In this document: in pieces, positions 38,150-47,649 of the stretch
Position numbering within the stretch: position 1 is the stretch's first letter
Layout: each line of letters starts with the position of its first letter
DNA from: Vibrio pomeroyi
GTDB taxonomy: Bacteria > Pseudomonadota > Gammaproteobacteria > Enterobacterales > Vibrionaceae
Length of the DNA stretch: 64,000 nt
Assembly: GCF_024347595.1 (NCBI RefSeq)
Contig: NZ_AP025506.1
Location: 2,852,001-2,916,000, forward strand
Direction: 5' to 3'
Program-made: the position numbers and the translations under genes
Notes under the pieces: generated by a model
Databases searched by the model: none
The model's input: the letters and a program-made list of their open reading frames with translations, nothing else
Told to the model about the DNA's origin: nothing

Positions 38150-38467
38150 TTACTCAGCGTCTTCTTGCTCTTCTGCACGAGCTTTAGCGCGTGCTTCACG
38201 TGCTTGCTCAGCTTTAAGCTCTTTAGTGTGACGTAGTTCGTCACGCTCTTTACGCTGTTCTGATTTACGCTCGTTACGTTCAGCTTGGTTTGCGATGAAA
38301 GATGCTAGCTCTTTCTCAGCCCACTCTTGTGCAAGAGCTTCAGTTTCGAAACCAGACTCACGCTTAGATACTGTTGTGCTGCGAGACGTAACTTGACGAG
38401 TAATCTCTGCACACCAACCGTTGCGTTTTTCTGTAAGGCGGATATCAAATTTTTTGTTCTTAGACAT
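38150..38467 (-). CDS. DUF3622 family protein
   Basis: 105 residues. The front (KFDIRLTEKRNGWCAEITRQVTSRSTTVSKRESGF) matches DUF3622, and the second half is a highly charged Arg/Glu/Lys/Ala helix, probably a coiled coil or nucleic-acid-binding tail. No known function. The Shine-Dalgarno region is taggaaaaaa-like on the minus strand. It is a single-gene unit. Confidence 0.82.
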   Translation of the reverse strand: MSKNKKFDIRLTEKRNGWCAEITRQVTSRSTTVSKRESGFETEALAQEWAEKELASFIANQAERNERKSEQRKERDELRHTKELKAEQAREARAKARAEEQEDAE

Positions 38468-38591
38468 GTTCTATTTTTTCCTAAGGGAGATCATTAAGGG
38501 ATCGGTCAACTTTGATAACTCCATCTAAGTGAGCATCTTTTAACACCATCCCTTGGTAAGCGCGGTATTAGAGCACAAATCAATGAATATT

Positions 38592-38609
38592 GCTGCAAAT
38601 ATTTGCAGC
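38592..38609. promoter_or_regulatory. 18-bp perfect palindrome upstream of adenine deaminase gene
   Basis: gctgcaaatatttgcagc is fully self-complementary. It resembles a LacI/PurR-family operator (GCAAA...TTTGC) but has a TA rather than CG centre. A related site lies 15 bp downstream. Putative operator; the regulator is unknown. Confidence 0.6.
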
Positions 38610-38624
38610 GGATCACACTCCTAT

Positions 38625-38643
38625 GCAGCAAATCGTTTGCGGC
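38625..38643. promoter_or_regulatory. Second operator-like inverted repeat upstream of adenine deaminase gene
   Basis: gcagcaaa-tcg-tttgcggc has 7 of 8 arm bases paired. It has the same GCAAA/TTTGC core as the palindrome at 38592-38609, suggesting a tandem operator. The rest of the 350-bp gap 38468-38817 shows no gene. Confidence 0.5.
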
Positions 38644-38817
38644 TCATTTCAATTCTTTGGTTAGCCTCTATTCACCACCAATTTAAGCACTGTTTTATCG
38701 ACCACAATGAAATGAACTATGCTCAAACAGAGATGAATGAATCGCCTAAGGCTTCCTATTGATAGGCGCTCACATCTCACCTACTCCGCCCATAATTAAA
38801 ATAGCTAAGGAGTTGCT

Positions 38818-39828
38818 ATGGATAGCTTCATCAAAAATTTACCGAAGGTTGAGCTGCACTTACACATAGAAGGCACATTAGAACCAGAGCTGATGTTTGA
38901 GCTCGCCAAGCGTAATAACGTGTCAATTCCTTTTGAAACCCCAGACCAAGTGCGAGACGCATACCAATTCCACAATCTTCAATCGTTTCTCGACATCTAT
39001 TATCAAGGCGCCAACGTGCTGATCCACCAGCAAGATTTCTACGATCTGACGTGGGCTTACCTGTTGAAATGCCAACAAGATAACGTGGTTCACACTGAGA
39101 TATTCTTCGACCCTCAAACCCACACTGAACAAGGCATCGCCTTTGACACGATTGTAGGTGGCATTACCCAAGCACTAGAGCAAGCCTCACTGGAACTCGG
39201 GATCAGCAGCCAACTTATCATGTGTTTTCTACGTCATCTTGATGAAGACAGCGCGTTCGAGACACTCCAACAAGCCCTTCCCTACAAAGACAAAATCATT
39301 GCGGTTGGGCTAGATTCATCCGAGCAAGGCAACCCGCCTGAGAAGTTTAAACATGTATTCCAAGAAGCCATCAACCAAGGTTTTCTGACCGTCGCGCACG
39401 CGGGGGAAGAAGGCCCCGCGCAAAACATTATCGATGCGTTGAGCTTGTTGGGCATCACTCGAATTGACCATGGCGTTCGCTGTATCGATGACGCTGAATT
39501 AGTAGAAGAGTTGGCAGCGAAACGTATTCCACTAACGGTCTGTCCGCTATCGAATACCAAGCTAAAAGTCTTCGACACCATGCAAGACCACAACATTGTT
39601 GAACTGCTACGAAAAGGGCTTTGTGTCACCATCAATTCCGATGATCCCGCTTACTTTGGTGGCTACATGAATGACAACTTCCTAGCCGTCGCCAATGCAC
39701 ACCCACTCACTCATCAAGAGTTAGCGCAGTTCAGCATTAACGCCGTCGAGGCGAGCTTTATCTCCCCTCACGCCAAAGAAGACCTCATCACCCAAATACG
39801 CCAATACCTTGCAGCGCATAGTGAATGA
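38818..39828 (+). CDS. Adenine deaminase (adenosine-deaminase superfamily, Aah1 type)
   Basis: 336 residues with a good Shine-Dalgarno (aaggag). Zinc ligands are HLHIEGTLEPE (residues about 14-24), HAGEEGPAQ (about 198-206) and the Asp pair NSDDPAYFGGY (about 276-286). Several features match yeast adenine deaminase Aah1 rather than adenosine deaminase: EIFFDPQTHT, the GLDSSE(Q) strand, and DDPAYFGGYMNDNF. The predicted reaction is adenine to hypoxanthine, feeding salvage with Gpt-type enzymes. Automated pipelines often name it adenosine deaminase. No purine riboswitch is visible upstream; two operator-like palindromes are. Confidence 0.9.
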   Translation: MDSFIKNLPKVELHLHIEGTLEPELMFELAKRNNVSIPFETPDQVRDAYQFHNLQSFLDIYYQGANVLIHQQDFYDLTWAYLLKCQQDNVVHTEIFFDPQTHTEQGIAFDTIVGGITQALEQASLELGISSQLIMCFLRHLDEDSAFETLQQALPYKDKIIAVGLDSSEQGNPPEKFKHVFQEAINQGFLTVAHAGEEGPAQNIIDALSLLGITRIDHGVRCIDDAELVEELAAKRIPLTVCPLSNTKLKVFDTMQDHNIVELLRKGLCVTINSDDPAYFGGYMNDNFLAVANAHPLTHQELAQFSINAVEASFISPHAKEDLITQIRQYLAAHSE

Positions 39829-39861
39829 TTTATTGGAATGACCGCACTTTTCAACACGCTC

Positions 39862-39891
39862 AAAAAAGGGAAGCTCAACGCTTCCCTTTTT
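39862..39891. terminator. Bidirectional terminator between adenine deaminase and nnrS
   Basis: aaaaaagggaagc / gcttccctttttt around a 5-nt loop, positioned for both converging genes. Confidence 0.9.
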
Positions 39892-39912
39892 AATCAATAG
39901 GCTGAAATTAAC

Positions 39913-41097
39913 TTAGCCCGGATGACCATCCACTCGTGGAGTTAATAGCATCATGCCAAATTTCCAGATAAACAGACCGAATGCCAACGTCCATAAGCCC
40001 GCGCTGATGTTAACCATCTCAAACAGATAAGCAGGGAAGAAAGTCACGCCTAAACTACGAACTAGTGCGGCAATAAATATCGCTGAGAAAGCTAGCGCCA
40101 TGCTTGGTCCTTTGTAAATCGCACGACCGGTGTGCCCCATTGTCACACGGGTAATCATCGCAAGAATCAAACCGCTCAAGCCACCAATCGCAAACAGGTG
40201 CAGCATGTTATGACTCGCAAATGGGTTATCTAACAAACCACGTAGCAGTAAGCATAGAGGAATACACAAGTAAGCCGCGTGCAGTGACCACACCAAAGGC
40301 TCAGACAAGGTTGTCCAAGGCTTCCAACGGATAAAGCGGACTAACTGAGTCACGCCAGCAAACACCATTAACTCATTACCTACTTGAGCAAAGGTGAGTG
40401 GGAAGAAGCTCAGAACAAACAGCCCTACCAAAGGCAAGTTTGCCAACCATTCCAACCACACCAATGGCTGCGCTTTCTCAAAGTCGAAGCGACGAGCGGT
40501 AAAGAATGGAATCACTCGTCCGCCCATTACAGACAGCAACAACGTAAACCACCACAACATCGCTTGCCATACCGCTGATGATGGAAACGGAGGCATACCT
40601 TTAATGGTCGCGTAGCTCGCAAAGTTCGCCACGATAGCCAATATAAACAGCGGTACGAAGAACAAGTTCTTCCAACCTTTCGACTTCACGACACGGAAAC
40701 CGATCTCGTAAGCCGCGAAGATTAAGAACAGCGCTTCAATCGAAGAGATCAGCCACAGCGGGGCCGGAGTCCAAAACAGAATACGAGGCGCCAACCACAA
40801 TCCGACGAGCACAGCTAATCGATAATGCTTGGTGCCATTGACCCCTGTCCAAGTTTGCACGGCTGTAAGCACAAAGCCGACAACAATCGCCATCGAAAAA
40901 CCAAACAGCATCTCATGCACGTGCCACCACAGTGCGGGAACGTTTAAAATCTCAGGCTGACCGTTTTGGAACATGATGACCCAAGCCACAATCGCAATCA
41001 CGGCATAGAGACTGCCCAAAAAGAAGAAAGGTCGAAAGCCTAAACGCAGGTAGGCTGGAATCGCATCTTCTACACTTTTATCTGTGATATTTAACAA
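39913..41097 (-). CDS. NnrS family heme-copper membrane protein
   Basis: 394 residues with about 12 membrane helices. NnrS signatures include AYLRLGFRPFFFLGSLYAV at the N-terminus, WWHVHEMLFGFSMAIVVGFVLTAVQTWTG (histidines for heme), and the late HLFAIGGLSGLILAMITRVTMGHTGR. In Vibrio cholerae and other bacteria NnrS protects against nitric oxide stress and is NO-regulated. It is a single-gene unit. Upstream palindromes (41154-41191) are candidate operators; I found no clear sigma-54 or NsrR site. Confidence 0.92.
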   Translation of the reverse strand: MLNITDKSVEDAIPAYLRLGFRPFFFLGSLYAVIAIVAWVIMFQNGQPEILNVPALWWHVHEMLFGFSMAIVVGFVLTAVQTWTGVNGTKHYRLAVLVGLWLAPRILFWTPAPLWLISSIEALFLIFAAYEIGFRVVKSKGWKNLFFVPLFILAIVANFASYATIKGMPPFPSSAVWQAMLWWFTLLLSVMGGRVIPFFTARRFDFEKAQPLVWLEWLANLPLVGLFVLSFFPLTFAQVGNELMVFAGVTQLVRFIRWKPWTTLSEPLVWSLHAAYLCIPLCLLLRGLLDNPFASHNMLHLFAIGGLSGLILAMITRVTMGHTGRAIYKGPSMALAFSAIFIAALVRSLGVTFFPAYLFEMVNISAGLWTLAFGLFIWKFGMMLLTPRVDGHPG

Positions 41098-41153
41098 ACT
41101 CGCTCCTAATTCTCAGATAAGCGGCCAAGGTATTACCTAAACCAAATTTGGTG

Positions 41154-41191
41154 TGCATCAAATTCGATGCAATATACAGATCATATTGCAT
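41154..41191 (-). promoter_or_regulatory. Nested palindromes upstream of nnrS
   Basis: tgcatc-aaattc-gatgca at 41154-41171 partly overlaps a second perfect inverted repeat, atgcaatat-acagatc-atattgcat, at 41167-41191. Both share the half-site ATGCA. They lie 57-95 bp before the nnrS start, as expected of an NO-sensing regulator operator, but the spacing does not fit the published NsrR consensus. Confidence 0.55.
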
Positions 41192-41385
41192 GAAACGCGC
41201 CAATTAGATAAAGCCAGTAAAAACAGCCACTCACGAGATTGACTAGCCAATAAACAAGTCAAAAAAACACAACCAAAAGAGTCATAAAGACATATAGGTG
41301 TGTAAATAGAAACTTACTGACTTTTGCCATCTCGCCACATATAGTAAGACTAGTCTCAAATACAAAAGAACAGACAAGGAACGCG

Positions 41386-41940
41386 ATGTATATTTTTGGT
41401 TATGGCAGCTTGATCAACTCATCTTCACGTCAACTTACCGGTCAAACAGGTCAAGCGATCCCAGCGATTGTTCATGGCTTAGTGCGCCATTGGAGTAAGA
41501 TCGATGACAGTTACGTGTTATCCCCTTTGATCGTCAACCTTGGTGAAGGGCAAGTGAACGGTGTTTTGCTTGAAGTGGATGATGTGGCATTGGCGGAATT
41601 TGATCGTCGTGAACGCGGCTATCACCGAATCGAATTGAAAGCTGATCAGATAGAGAGCCAAACTGACTTTAAAACGGATCAATCGATCTGGGTATACATC
41701 AAAGACGAGATTCAAGCGCCTTGTGAAAACAGCCCTATCGTTCAAACCTATGTCGATACCGTTATGGCAGGATGTTTAGAGGTATCTGAAAGCTTTGCCG
41801 CGCACTTTGTGGAACACACACAAGGCTGGCACCACCCATTAGAAAATGATCGCCACCAGCCAAAATACGGCAACCTTGCTGGCGTTTCTGATCACCACCA
41901 CAGTGTGATTGATGGTTTGATACTGAGTGTTCGCAGCTAG
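41386..41940 (+). CDS. Gamma-glutamylcyclotransferase-like (AIG2/GGCT) protein
   Basis: 184 residues. The N-terminal MYIFGYGSLINSSSRQ matches the substrate-binding YGSL loop, and DVALAEFDRRERGYHRIEL supplies the conserved acidic residue and YxR-type motif. The last 60 residues are less conserved (YVDTVMAGCLEVSESFAAHF). The fold catalyses cyclisation of gamma-glutamyl compounds; the substrate here is unknown. It is a single-gene unit divergent from nnrS. Confidence 0.83.
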   Translation: MYIFGYGSLINSSSRQLTGQTGQAIPAIVHGLVRHWSKIDDSYVLSPLIVNLGEGQVNGVLLEVDDVALAEFDRRERGYHRIELKADQIESQTDFKTDQSIWVYIKDEIQAPCENSPIVQTYVDTVMAGCLEVSESFAAHFVEHTQGWHHPLENDRHQPKYGNLAGVSDHHHSVIDGLILSVRS

Positions 41941-42033
41941 TCTTTGAGGCCGCTGGTAAGTTTGGAACTGTGATAATTTTGGAGTTTTGGTATTTTGGAT
42001 CTTTGATAAGTTTGGAGCTTTGAGAACAGAAAA

Positions 42034-42067
42034 GTCGATGAGCTTATAACGAATAGGCTCACCGACT
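42034..42067 (-). terminator. Terminator of ygjH
   Basis: On the minus strand gtcggtgagc / gctcatcgac pairs with one G-U and is followed by tttt, 13 bp after the gene. The 90 bp to its left (41941-42030) hold degenerate tttgga-type repeats. Confidence 0.7.
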
Positions 42068-42079
42068 AAAATAGACAGC

Positions 42080-42415
<336 letters not shown>

Positions 42416-42565
42416 TCACTTCCTATATTGATTGATTTTTCACTTATCAAATAATTTACTAAAACTAAGTAAAACTAAAATCTAACATTAGCAGTAAGCC
42501 TAATAATTACAAGCGGTAAAGATCTCATTCTGATAAGTAAAGATCATAAAATTTGTCAGCGACAG

Positions 42566-44350
42566 TTACCAAATCTCACTTAATTTGGGCCAACCCCAAG
42601 CCGTGATTTCAACGCCTTTAAAAACATCGAGAAAGCTGAGCGTTTGCCTGTGATGAAGCATTGGGCAAATCAAGCCTTCATAGATAAGAACAGACCCGAG
42701 CTGCTCAAGTTGATTAAGATATTCATTGGGTGAGAAATCTTCTCGAGTGCGATTGAGCTCGGCCACCAGCCATTCACTCACTTCAGAGCCAATCGTGGCA
42801 TGCAAAACCGGATCACTCAGAAAGAACAACAGCGCCGATACTTGGCGGTTGTCATCAAGGTTAAGGCTGCTTAAAACAATCTCTTCACTGAAACCATCGC
42901 CCTGCGCTTTCTCTATAAAGGCTTCAAATGAATAAAGATTAATCTGCGCTTCAATCCCCTCTTTCGCCAATATTTGCACAGCGGCTTTGGCACTTCGTTG
43001 AACACCTAAGTGGGAATAACAGGCAATCTCAACCGAGCGAGGCAATTCGATCGGTTGGCTCCTGATGTGTTTGACGTTGTGCCAGAAAGGAAAGAAATTA
43101 TGGGCGATTTCGGCGCCAAAAGTCGTTTCATTTAATTCAAGCTGACGCCAAATCTGCTCTCCATTGAGTCGTTCACTCAACCAACGACGCTGAGGGTATG
43201 ACAAGCTCGAGTTATTCTGGTTGAAAATAACAAACAGACACCCTTCCTCAATCCGAGCTCTTAATGCGGTGTGTGGCATGTCAGCAGTATTTCCAGTGTC
43301 CAAAGCACTTTCACTCGGCTCACTAGTCGCGTTGGTGATGATCTTCTTAGAGTACTGCTCTGTGTCAGGAAGCGTCTGTAAATCGCCAGAGGTTTGGTCA
43401 TGGTTCGCCGTTGCTGCATTCAAAGACCAAATCGTCACTTTATCCGTCAGAGAACGAAAGCCATGAAAGTGCTCGTTGGCCGCCAAGATAAGCTTGCTGT
43501 CTGAATGCAGTTCAAGGGCGAAGATGCCGCAGCCAACCACGTTAGACGATGAGTTTTTGAGTTGTTCCGGAGGTTGAAGTGAGTACTTTAAATCACTCAT
43601 TAATGCCGCAAAGCCTTTGTCTCGGCGATTGAGCTGAACGGAAAATCGATAAGGAGTTTCAACCGTAATCGACTCTAGATGTTCGAGTTCGTTTTGGTAA
43701 TAAGGAAGCCCTTGCAGCTCAAGTAACAGCTGCGCGACAACCTCCGCATCAACTTTACCGCCCGAATGAAAACTCACAGAAGGACGAAGATAGAACGTCC
43801 ATACAGTCCAATCTTGGTTTGCTTCCCAGTGGTGTGCGATGTTCGGAATCAGTTCGCCTTCTGGGGTCATTGATACTAAGCAAGAGTGGATCTGACGAAT
43901 CAGGTAGCGTTCGCTGTTTCGATGTGGCGTTGTCGGGTTAAGAGAAGCAAATGGTCGATTATAAGTAAGCTGAACACTGACCTTTCCCTCCTTCACCTGC
44001 GTTCCTGAGGTTTGCTTGAGCAGCTGTTCGAACACCACTTGGTTGTAGTCGAGAAACTCCAGAGCTCGGTCGTACTTGCTCTCTTTGATCCACTCTAAGG
44101 CAATCGCACGTTTTACCTCGGTGCGGTCAATACGACGAATCAGAGTTGAACGCTGATTTCGCCCGACTCGTGGTATCCAAGCAATCCACTTGAGTTCACT
44201 CATCTGCTTGAGAATCGCACGTGCGTGTCGTGGGCTGGTACACATCTTGTCTGAGGTCTCAGCAAGCGTGACGGCATGCTCGACCAGCAATTCAAATTCT
44301 TCTAGGCGTTCGTAGTATCGAAAAAGGTTAATGCTTTCCAAAACAGGCAC
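42566..44350 (-). CDS. sgrR: SgrR family transcriptional regulator
   Basis: 594 residues. N-terminal winged-HTH SgrR_N domain (residues about 5-115, including CTSPRHARAILKQMSELKWIAWIPRVGRNQ), then an ABC-type periplasmic-binding-protein (SBP_bac_5-like) domain from about residue 165 used as a cytoplasmic effector sensor. In E. coli SgrR activates the sgrS sRNA under glucose-phosphate stress, and SgrS then represses ptsG. Here the gene is directly divergent from ptsG, so it could control ptsG itself. I could not identify an SgrS in the gap. Confidence 0.9.
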   Translation of the reverse strand: MPVLESINLFRYYERLEEFELLVEHAVTLAETSDKMCTSPRHARAILKQMSELKWIAWIPRVGRNQRSTLIRRIDRTEVKRAIALEWIKESKYDRALEFLDYNQVVFEQLLKQTSGTQVKEGKVSVQLTYNRPFASLNPTTPHRNSERYLIRQIHSCLVSMTPEGELIPNIAHHWEANQDWTVWTFYLRPSVSFHSGGKVDAEVVAQLLLELQGLPYYQNELEHLESITVETPYRFSVQLNRRDKGFAALMSDLKYSLQPPEQLKNSSSNVVGCGIFALELHSDSKLILAANEHFHGFRSLTDKVTIWSLNAATANHDQTSGDLQTLPDTEQYSKKIITNATSEPSESALDTGNTADMPHTALRARIEEGCLFVIFNQNNSSLSYPQRRWLSERLNGEQIWRQLELNETTFGAEIAHNFFPFWHNVKHIRSQPIELPRSVEIACYSHLGVQRSAKAAVQILAKEGIEAQINLYSFEAFIEKAQGDGFSEEIVLSSLNLDDNRQVSALLFFLSDPVLHATIGSEVSEWLVAELNRTREDFSPNEYLNQLEQLGSVLIYEGLICPMLHHRQTLSFLDVFKGVEITAWGWPKLSEIW

Positions 44351-44753
44351 TCCAAAACTAAGTTTGAGTTCCTTATATTAGCTCACCAGTACCTAACTCA
44401 AGTAAAAAAGTCTAAAAACTTCGTTATAGGGAACTTAAAACCTAAAAATCACGCTCTTTTTCCCTACCTCATTTTTAGCAAAAATAACCATAGATTCTAG
44501 CGCAGCTCTACGGTTGAGTAATTCAGCTGAAGACAACTCATCGGTTATTGAGTGAAAAAAGCATTCACAAGAAAAGCCTCTTTCCAGCATCGGCAAATCC
44601 ACACTTTAAAAGCTTTAGCGATAGCAACCTACTTTATGTTTATGCTCCTACCCCCTGCAAACCATAATCTCGCTGCTATCGCTAGTCCCCCTTTTGCCAT
44701 TACTCACCGATGATGCGCGCCCCAAATTTTATATAACAAATTGGAGTATATTT
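44351..44753. promoter_or_regulatory. sgrR-ptsG divergent control region
   Basis: 403 bp between two divergent genes. It holds the perfect 11-bp inverted repeat tagcgatagca (44616-44626) / tgctatcgcta (44674-44684), 47 bp apart, and the ptsG ribosome site ttggag at about 44741-44746. No recognisable SgrS, SgrT or terminator is present. The repeat could be a pair of regulator sites or a ptsG leader stem. Confidence 0.6.
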
Positions 44754-46163
44754 ATGTTTGCTAACTTTTTTGCCAACCTGTCTAAGGTCGGTAAAGCCTT
44801 AATGTTGCCCATAGCCTCAATGCCTGCGGCGGGTATTTTGTTGGGTATTGGCTCGGCGCAATTTGGGTTTATCCCGCCTGTGGTTTCCGAGTTAATGGCC
44901 GAAGCCGGTGGCGCCGTATTTGGTAACCTACCACTGATTTTTGCATTAGGCGTCGCGATTTCATTCACCAATAATGACGGCGTGGGTGCAGTAGCGGCAG
45001 GTATCGGTTATTACGTTTTGGTGGCAACACTGAAGGTAATGGCGGGCGTACTGGGTGTTGACCATATTGATACCGGCGTATTGGGCGGCATCATCTCGGG
45101 TGCGGTCGGCGCTTATATGTTTAACCGCTTTTACACCATTAAGATGCCCGCTTATTTGGCCTTCTTTGCGGGTAAGCGCTTTGTCCCAATCGTGACATCA
45201 TTTTCGATGCTGTTCTTGGGTATCGCGATTGCCTTTATCTGGCAGCCGATTGGCGCAGGCATCGATTGGTTCGGTGCTTGGGCAACAGAACAAAACCCAC
45301 TGATGGCATTTTGGGCTTATGGCACCGCGGAACGTGCGCTGATCCCATTTGGTCTTCATCATGTGATTAACGTGATTATTCAACTGCAAGCGGGCGAATT
45401 CATTAATTCGGCTGGGCAAGTATTCCATGGTGAAATCCCACGCTTCTTCGCTGGCGATCCAAATGCCGGAAATCTAGCGGGTGGCTTCCTATTTAAGATG
45501 TTTGGTCTTCCTGCCGCAGCTATCGCAATTGGTCGTGCAGCAAAACCCGAGAACCGCACCAAGGTTATGGGCATCATGATTTCAGCAGCACTGACTTCCT
45601 TCCTAACCGGCATCACAGAGCCAATCGAGTTTGCTTTCATGTTCATCTCGCCTGTGCTTTACGTGATTCACGCGATCATTGCTGGTCTTGCTTACCCACT
45701 GTGTATTCTGTTGGGTGTAAAACACGGCTACAGCTTTAGTGCGGGTTTGATCGACTATGTGACCTTCTTCGGTATCTCGACCAAAGGTTGGATGATCATT
45801 CCACTCGGTCTGGCATATGCAGCACTTTACTATGTTGTGTTTACTTGGTTTATCAAGACGTTCAACTTGAAAACACCAGGCCGTGAAGATCAAGACAACG
45901 GTAAAGTCATCAATGACACCAGCTCTGAATTCGCCAGTGAATTGGTAAGTGCATTTGGTGGTAAGCAGAACATCTTAAGCACAGACGCATGCATCACACG
46001 TTTAAGAATCCAAGTGTCTGAACAAGACAAGGTAGACGAAGCAAAACTGAAGCAACTTGGTGCCGCAGGTGTTGTACGAGTAGGCACAGGCGTTCAAGCT
46101 ATCTTTGGTGGCAACAGTGACGTGTACAAAACTCAAATGCTTGATTGGATGAACAATAACTAG
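44754..46163 (+). CDS. ptsG: PTS glucose-specific transporter EIIBC
   Basis: 469 residues (E. coli 477) from the ATG at 44754, which has ttggag upstream; the ORF extends to 44694 without a Shine-Dalgarno. [68 protein letters not shown]-terminal EIIB has the phosphorylated Cys in [15 protein letters not shown]. It imports and phosphorylates glucose with EIIA-Glc, which is encoded elsewhere. It ends with a strong terminator. Position next to sgrR indicates sugar-phosphate-stress control. Confidence 0.95.
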   Translation: MFANFFANLSKVGKALMLPIASMPAAGILLGIGSAQFGFIPPVVSELMAEAGGAVFGNLPLIFALGVAISFTNNDGVGAVAAGIGYYVLVATLKVMAGVLGVDHIDTGVLGGIISGAVGAYMFNRFYTIKMPAYLAFFAGKRFVPIVTSFSMLFLGIAIAFIWQPIGAGIDWFGAWATEQNPLMAFWAYGTAERALIPFGLHHVINVIIQLQAGEFINSAGQVFHGEIPRFFAGDPNAGNLAGGFLFKMFGLPAAAIAIGRAAKPENRTKVMGIMISAALTSFLTGITEPIEFAFMFISPVLYVIHAIIAGLAYPLCILLGVKHGYSFSAGLIDYVTFFGISTKGWMIIPLGLAYAALYYVVFTWFIKTFNLKTPGREDQDNGKVINDTSSEFASELVSAFGGKQNILSTDACITRLRIQVSEQDKVDEAKLKQLGAAGVVRVGTGVQAIFGGNSDVYKTQMLDWMNNN

Positions 46164-46211
46164 TTCGAGAGTCATCCTGTTAACAGAGCAAATCTATCAT
46201 TTGTTCTCTGG

Positions 46212-46243
46212 AATCGCGGCCTAAACTTTGGCCGCGATTTTTA
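46212..46243 (+). terminator. Terminator of ptsG
   Basis: A perfect 10-bp GC-rich stem aatcgcggcc / ggccgcgatt with an 8-nt loop, followed by T-rich sequence. Confidence 0.92.
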
Positions 46244-46282
46244 TTTCTTACCGAATTCTCCTGAATTGTTCTGATAAATTAG

Positions 46283-46297
46283 GACAACGTTTACACA
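46283..46297. promoter_or_regulatory. Imperfect GalR-type site upstream of galR
   Basis: In reverse complement gtgtaaacgttgtcc matches the left half and centre of the GalR operator but deviates in the right half. It lies 130 bp before the galR start, and may allow autoregulation. Confidence 0.4.
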
Positions 46298-46426
46298 TCT
46301 AATTTTCCTAATAAATTCAGATATTAAGAGGCTTATCTAGAAATATAGAATCAACACCAATTGCACTTATTACACAATCCGTGTTTAATACTTTGGTTAA
46401 CATTTTTCAGCCCAGAAAGGTCTCTC

Positions 46427-47425
46427 ATGGCAACAATTAAGGATGTCGCAAAAGAATCCGGTGTATCAGTCGCAACCGTATCTCGGGTGATCAACAAATC
46501 TCCGAAGGCCAGTGCGAGCTCTATTGAGTCGGTAACGAAAGCGATGTCAAAACTCGGCTATCGCCCAAATGCCAATGCCCGCGCGCTTGTAAGCCAAAGC
46601 ACTAATACCGTCGGTGTGTTGGTGGGTGATATTTCTGATCCTTTCTTCGGCACGCTAGTTAAATCGGTCGACAACGTTGCAAGAGAGAACGGTAAACACA
46701 TCTTGGTGGGCAATGGTTCTCACAATCGTGAAGAAGAACAACAAGCGATTGAGTTGCTGATCAACAGTCGCTGTGATGCACTGATCATCCACTCTAAAGG
46801 CCTAACTGACGAAGAACTGATCGCTTACTCTAAAGAAGTGAAAGGCTTAGTGCTGATCAACCGTTACATCGAAGAAATTGCCAATCGCTGTATCTTCCTA
46901 GATAACAAGAAAGGCGCCTTCCTCGCGACTGAATACTTAATCCGACATGGTCATAAAAATATTGCATGTATCGCCTCCTCTTCAAGCATTGAAGATGCCA
47001 ACGAACGTGTTGAAGGCTACCAAGCCGCGCTGAAAGAGTATGGTATTGAGTTGTCTGAAAGCTATGTTGAACAGGCTCTGCCAACCAGTGATGGTGGCGA
47101 ATATGCGATGACGAACCTGCTCACTAAGTCACTGCCAATTACAGGCATTGTGGCTTACAACGATTACATGGCGGCAGGTGCTTTGTCGGTACTCGATGAG
47201 AACGGAATCCAAGCGCCAGAAAAGATGTCGATCATCGGATTCGATGATGGCTTGATTGCCCGCTATGTTCATCCAAAGCTGACTACGATACGTTACCCCA
47301 TTCAAATGATGGCTGAGAAAGCAACACGACTTGCTTTGAACCTAGCCAAAGGTGAAGACACCTCGGCAGAACCAATGATGTTCTCGCCAACTTTGGTGCG
47401 CCGTAATTCGGTAGAGAAAATCTAA
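46427..47425 (+). CDS. galR: Galactose operon repressor GalR (LacI family)
   Basis: 332 residues from the ATG at 46427, where the HTH begins MATIKDVAKESGVSVATVSRVINKSP; the ORF extends to 46361 without family similarity. Hinge helix and PBP-like sensor follow (GVLVGDISDPFFGTLVKSVDN, then IVAYNDYMAAGALSVLDENG). Naming rests on similarity to GalR and on its place beside galETKM. It faces galM convergently. A GalR-consensus operator (52656-52671) precedes galE. Confidence 0.9.
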   Translation: MATIKDVAKESGVSVATVSRVINKSPKASASSIESVTKAMSKLGYRPNANARALVSQSTNTVGVLVGDISDPFFGTLVKSVDNVARENGKHILVGNGSHNREEEQQAIELLINSRCDALIIHSKGLTDEELIAYSKEVKGLVLINRYIEEIANRCIFLDNKKGAFLATEYLIRHGHKNIACIASSSSIEDANERVEGYQAALKEYGIELSESYVEQALPTSDGGEYAMTNLLTKSLPITGIVAYNDYMAAGALSVLDENGIQAPEKMSIIGFDDGLIARYVHPKLTTIRYPIQMMAEKATRLALNLAKGEDTSAEPMMFSPTLVRRNSVEKI

Positions 47426-47454
47426 GTTCTGTTCTCAGACCAAACAGCAAACGA

Positions 47455-47491
47455 AAAAAAGCCCTAACAGAATCGCTTCTGTTAGGGCTTT
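47455..47491. terminator. Terminator between galR and galM
   Basis: The stem aagccctaacagaa / ttctgttagggctt is flanked by A-rich sequence on the left. It lies between the convergent galR and galM; the galM stop is 159 bp away. Confidence 0.85.
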
Positions 47492-47649
47492 CCTACCTTA
47501 CTCTCGTACCCAACAATTACTCCCTTATTAGGTCATCGATTGCTAGGTGCCACTTTTGTTCATCCCCCCAAGAGCAGCGCAATCAATCACACCGCTCCAT
47601 TCATAAATCAACAAAAGAACTTGACATCACCGCTTTGAGCTAGAGCGTA

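Noticed and set aside
38553..38762. 69-codon plus-strand ORF upstream of adenine deaminase
   Set aside because: Covers both operator-like palindromes and has no ribosome site or family match.
38468..38817. Adenine riboswitch (known upstream of a Vibrio vulnificus add gene)
   Set aside because: The conserved purine aptamer core is absent; the gene here is the adenine-deaminase type and has palindromes instead.
44351..44753. SgrS small RNA expected beside sgrR
   Set aside because: No terminator, no SgrT ORF, and no segment complementary to the ptsG ribosome-site region that I could see.
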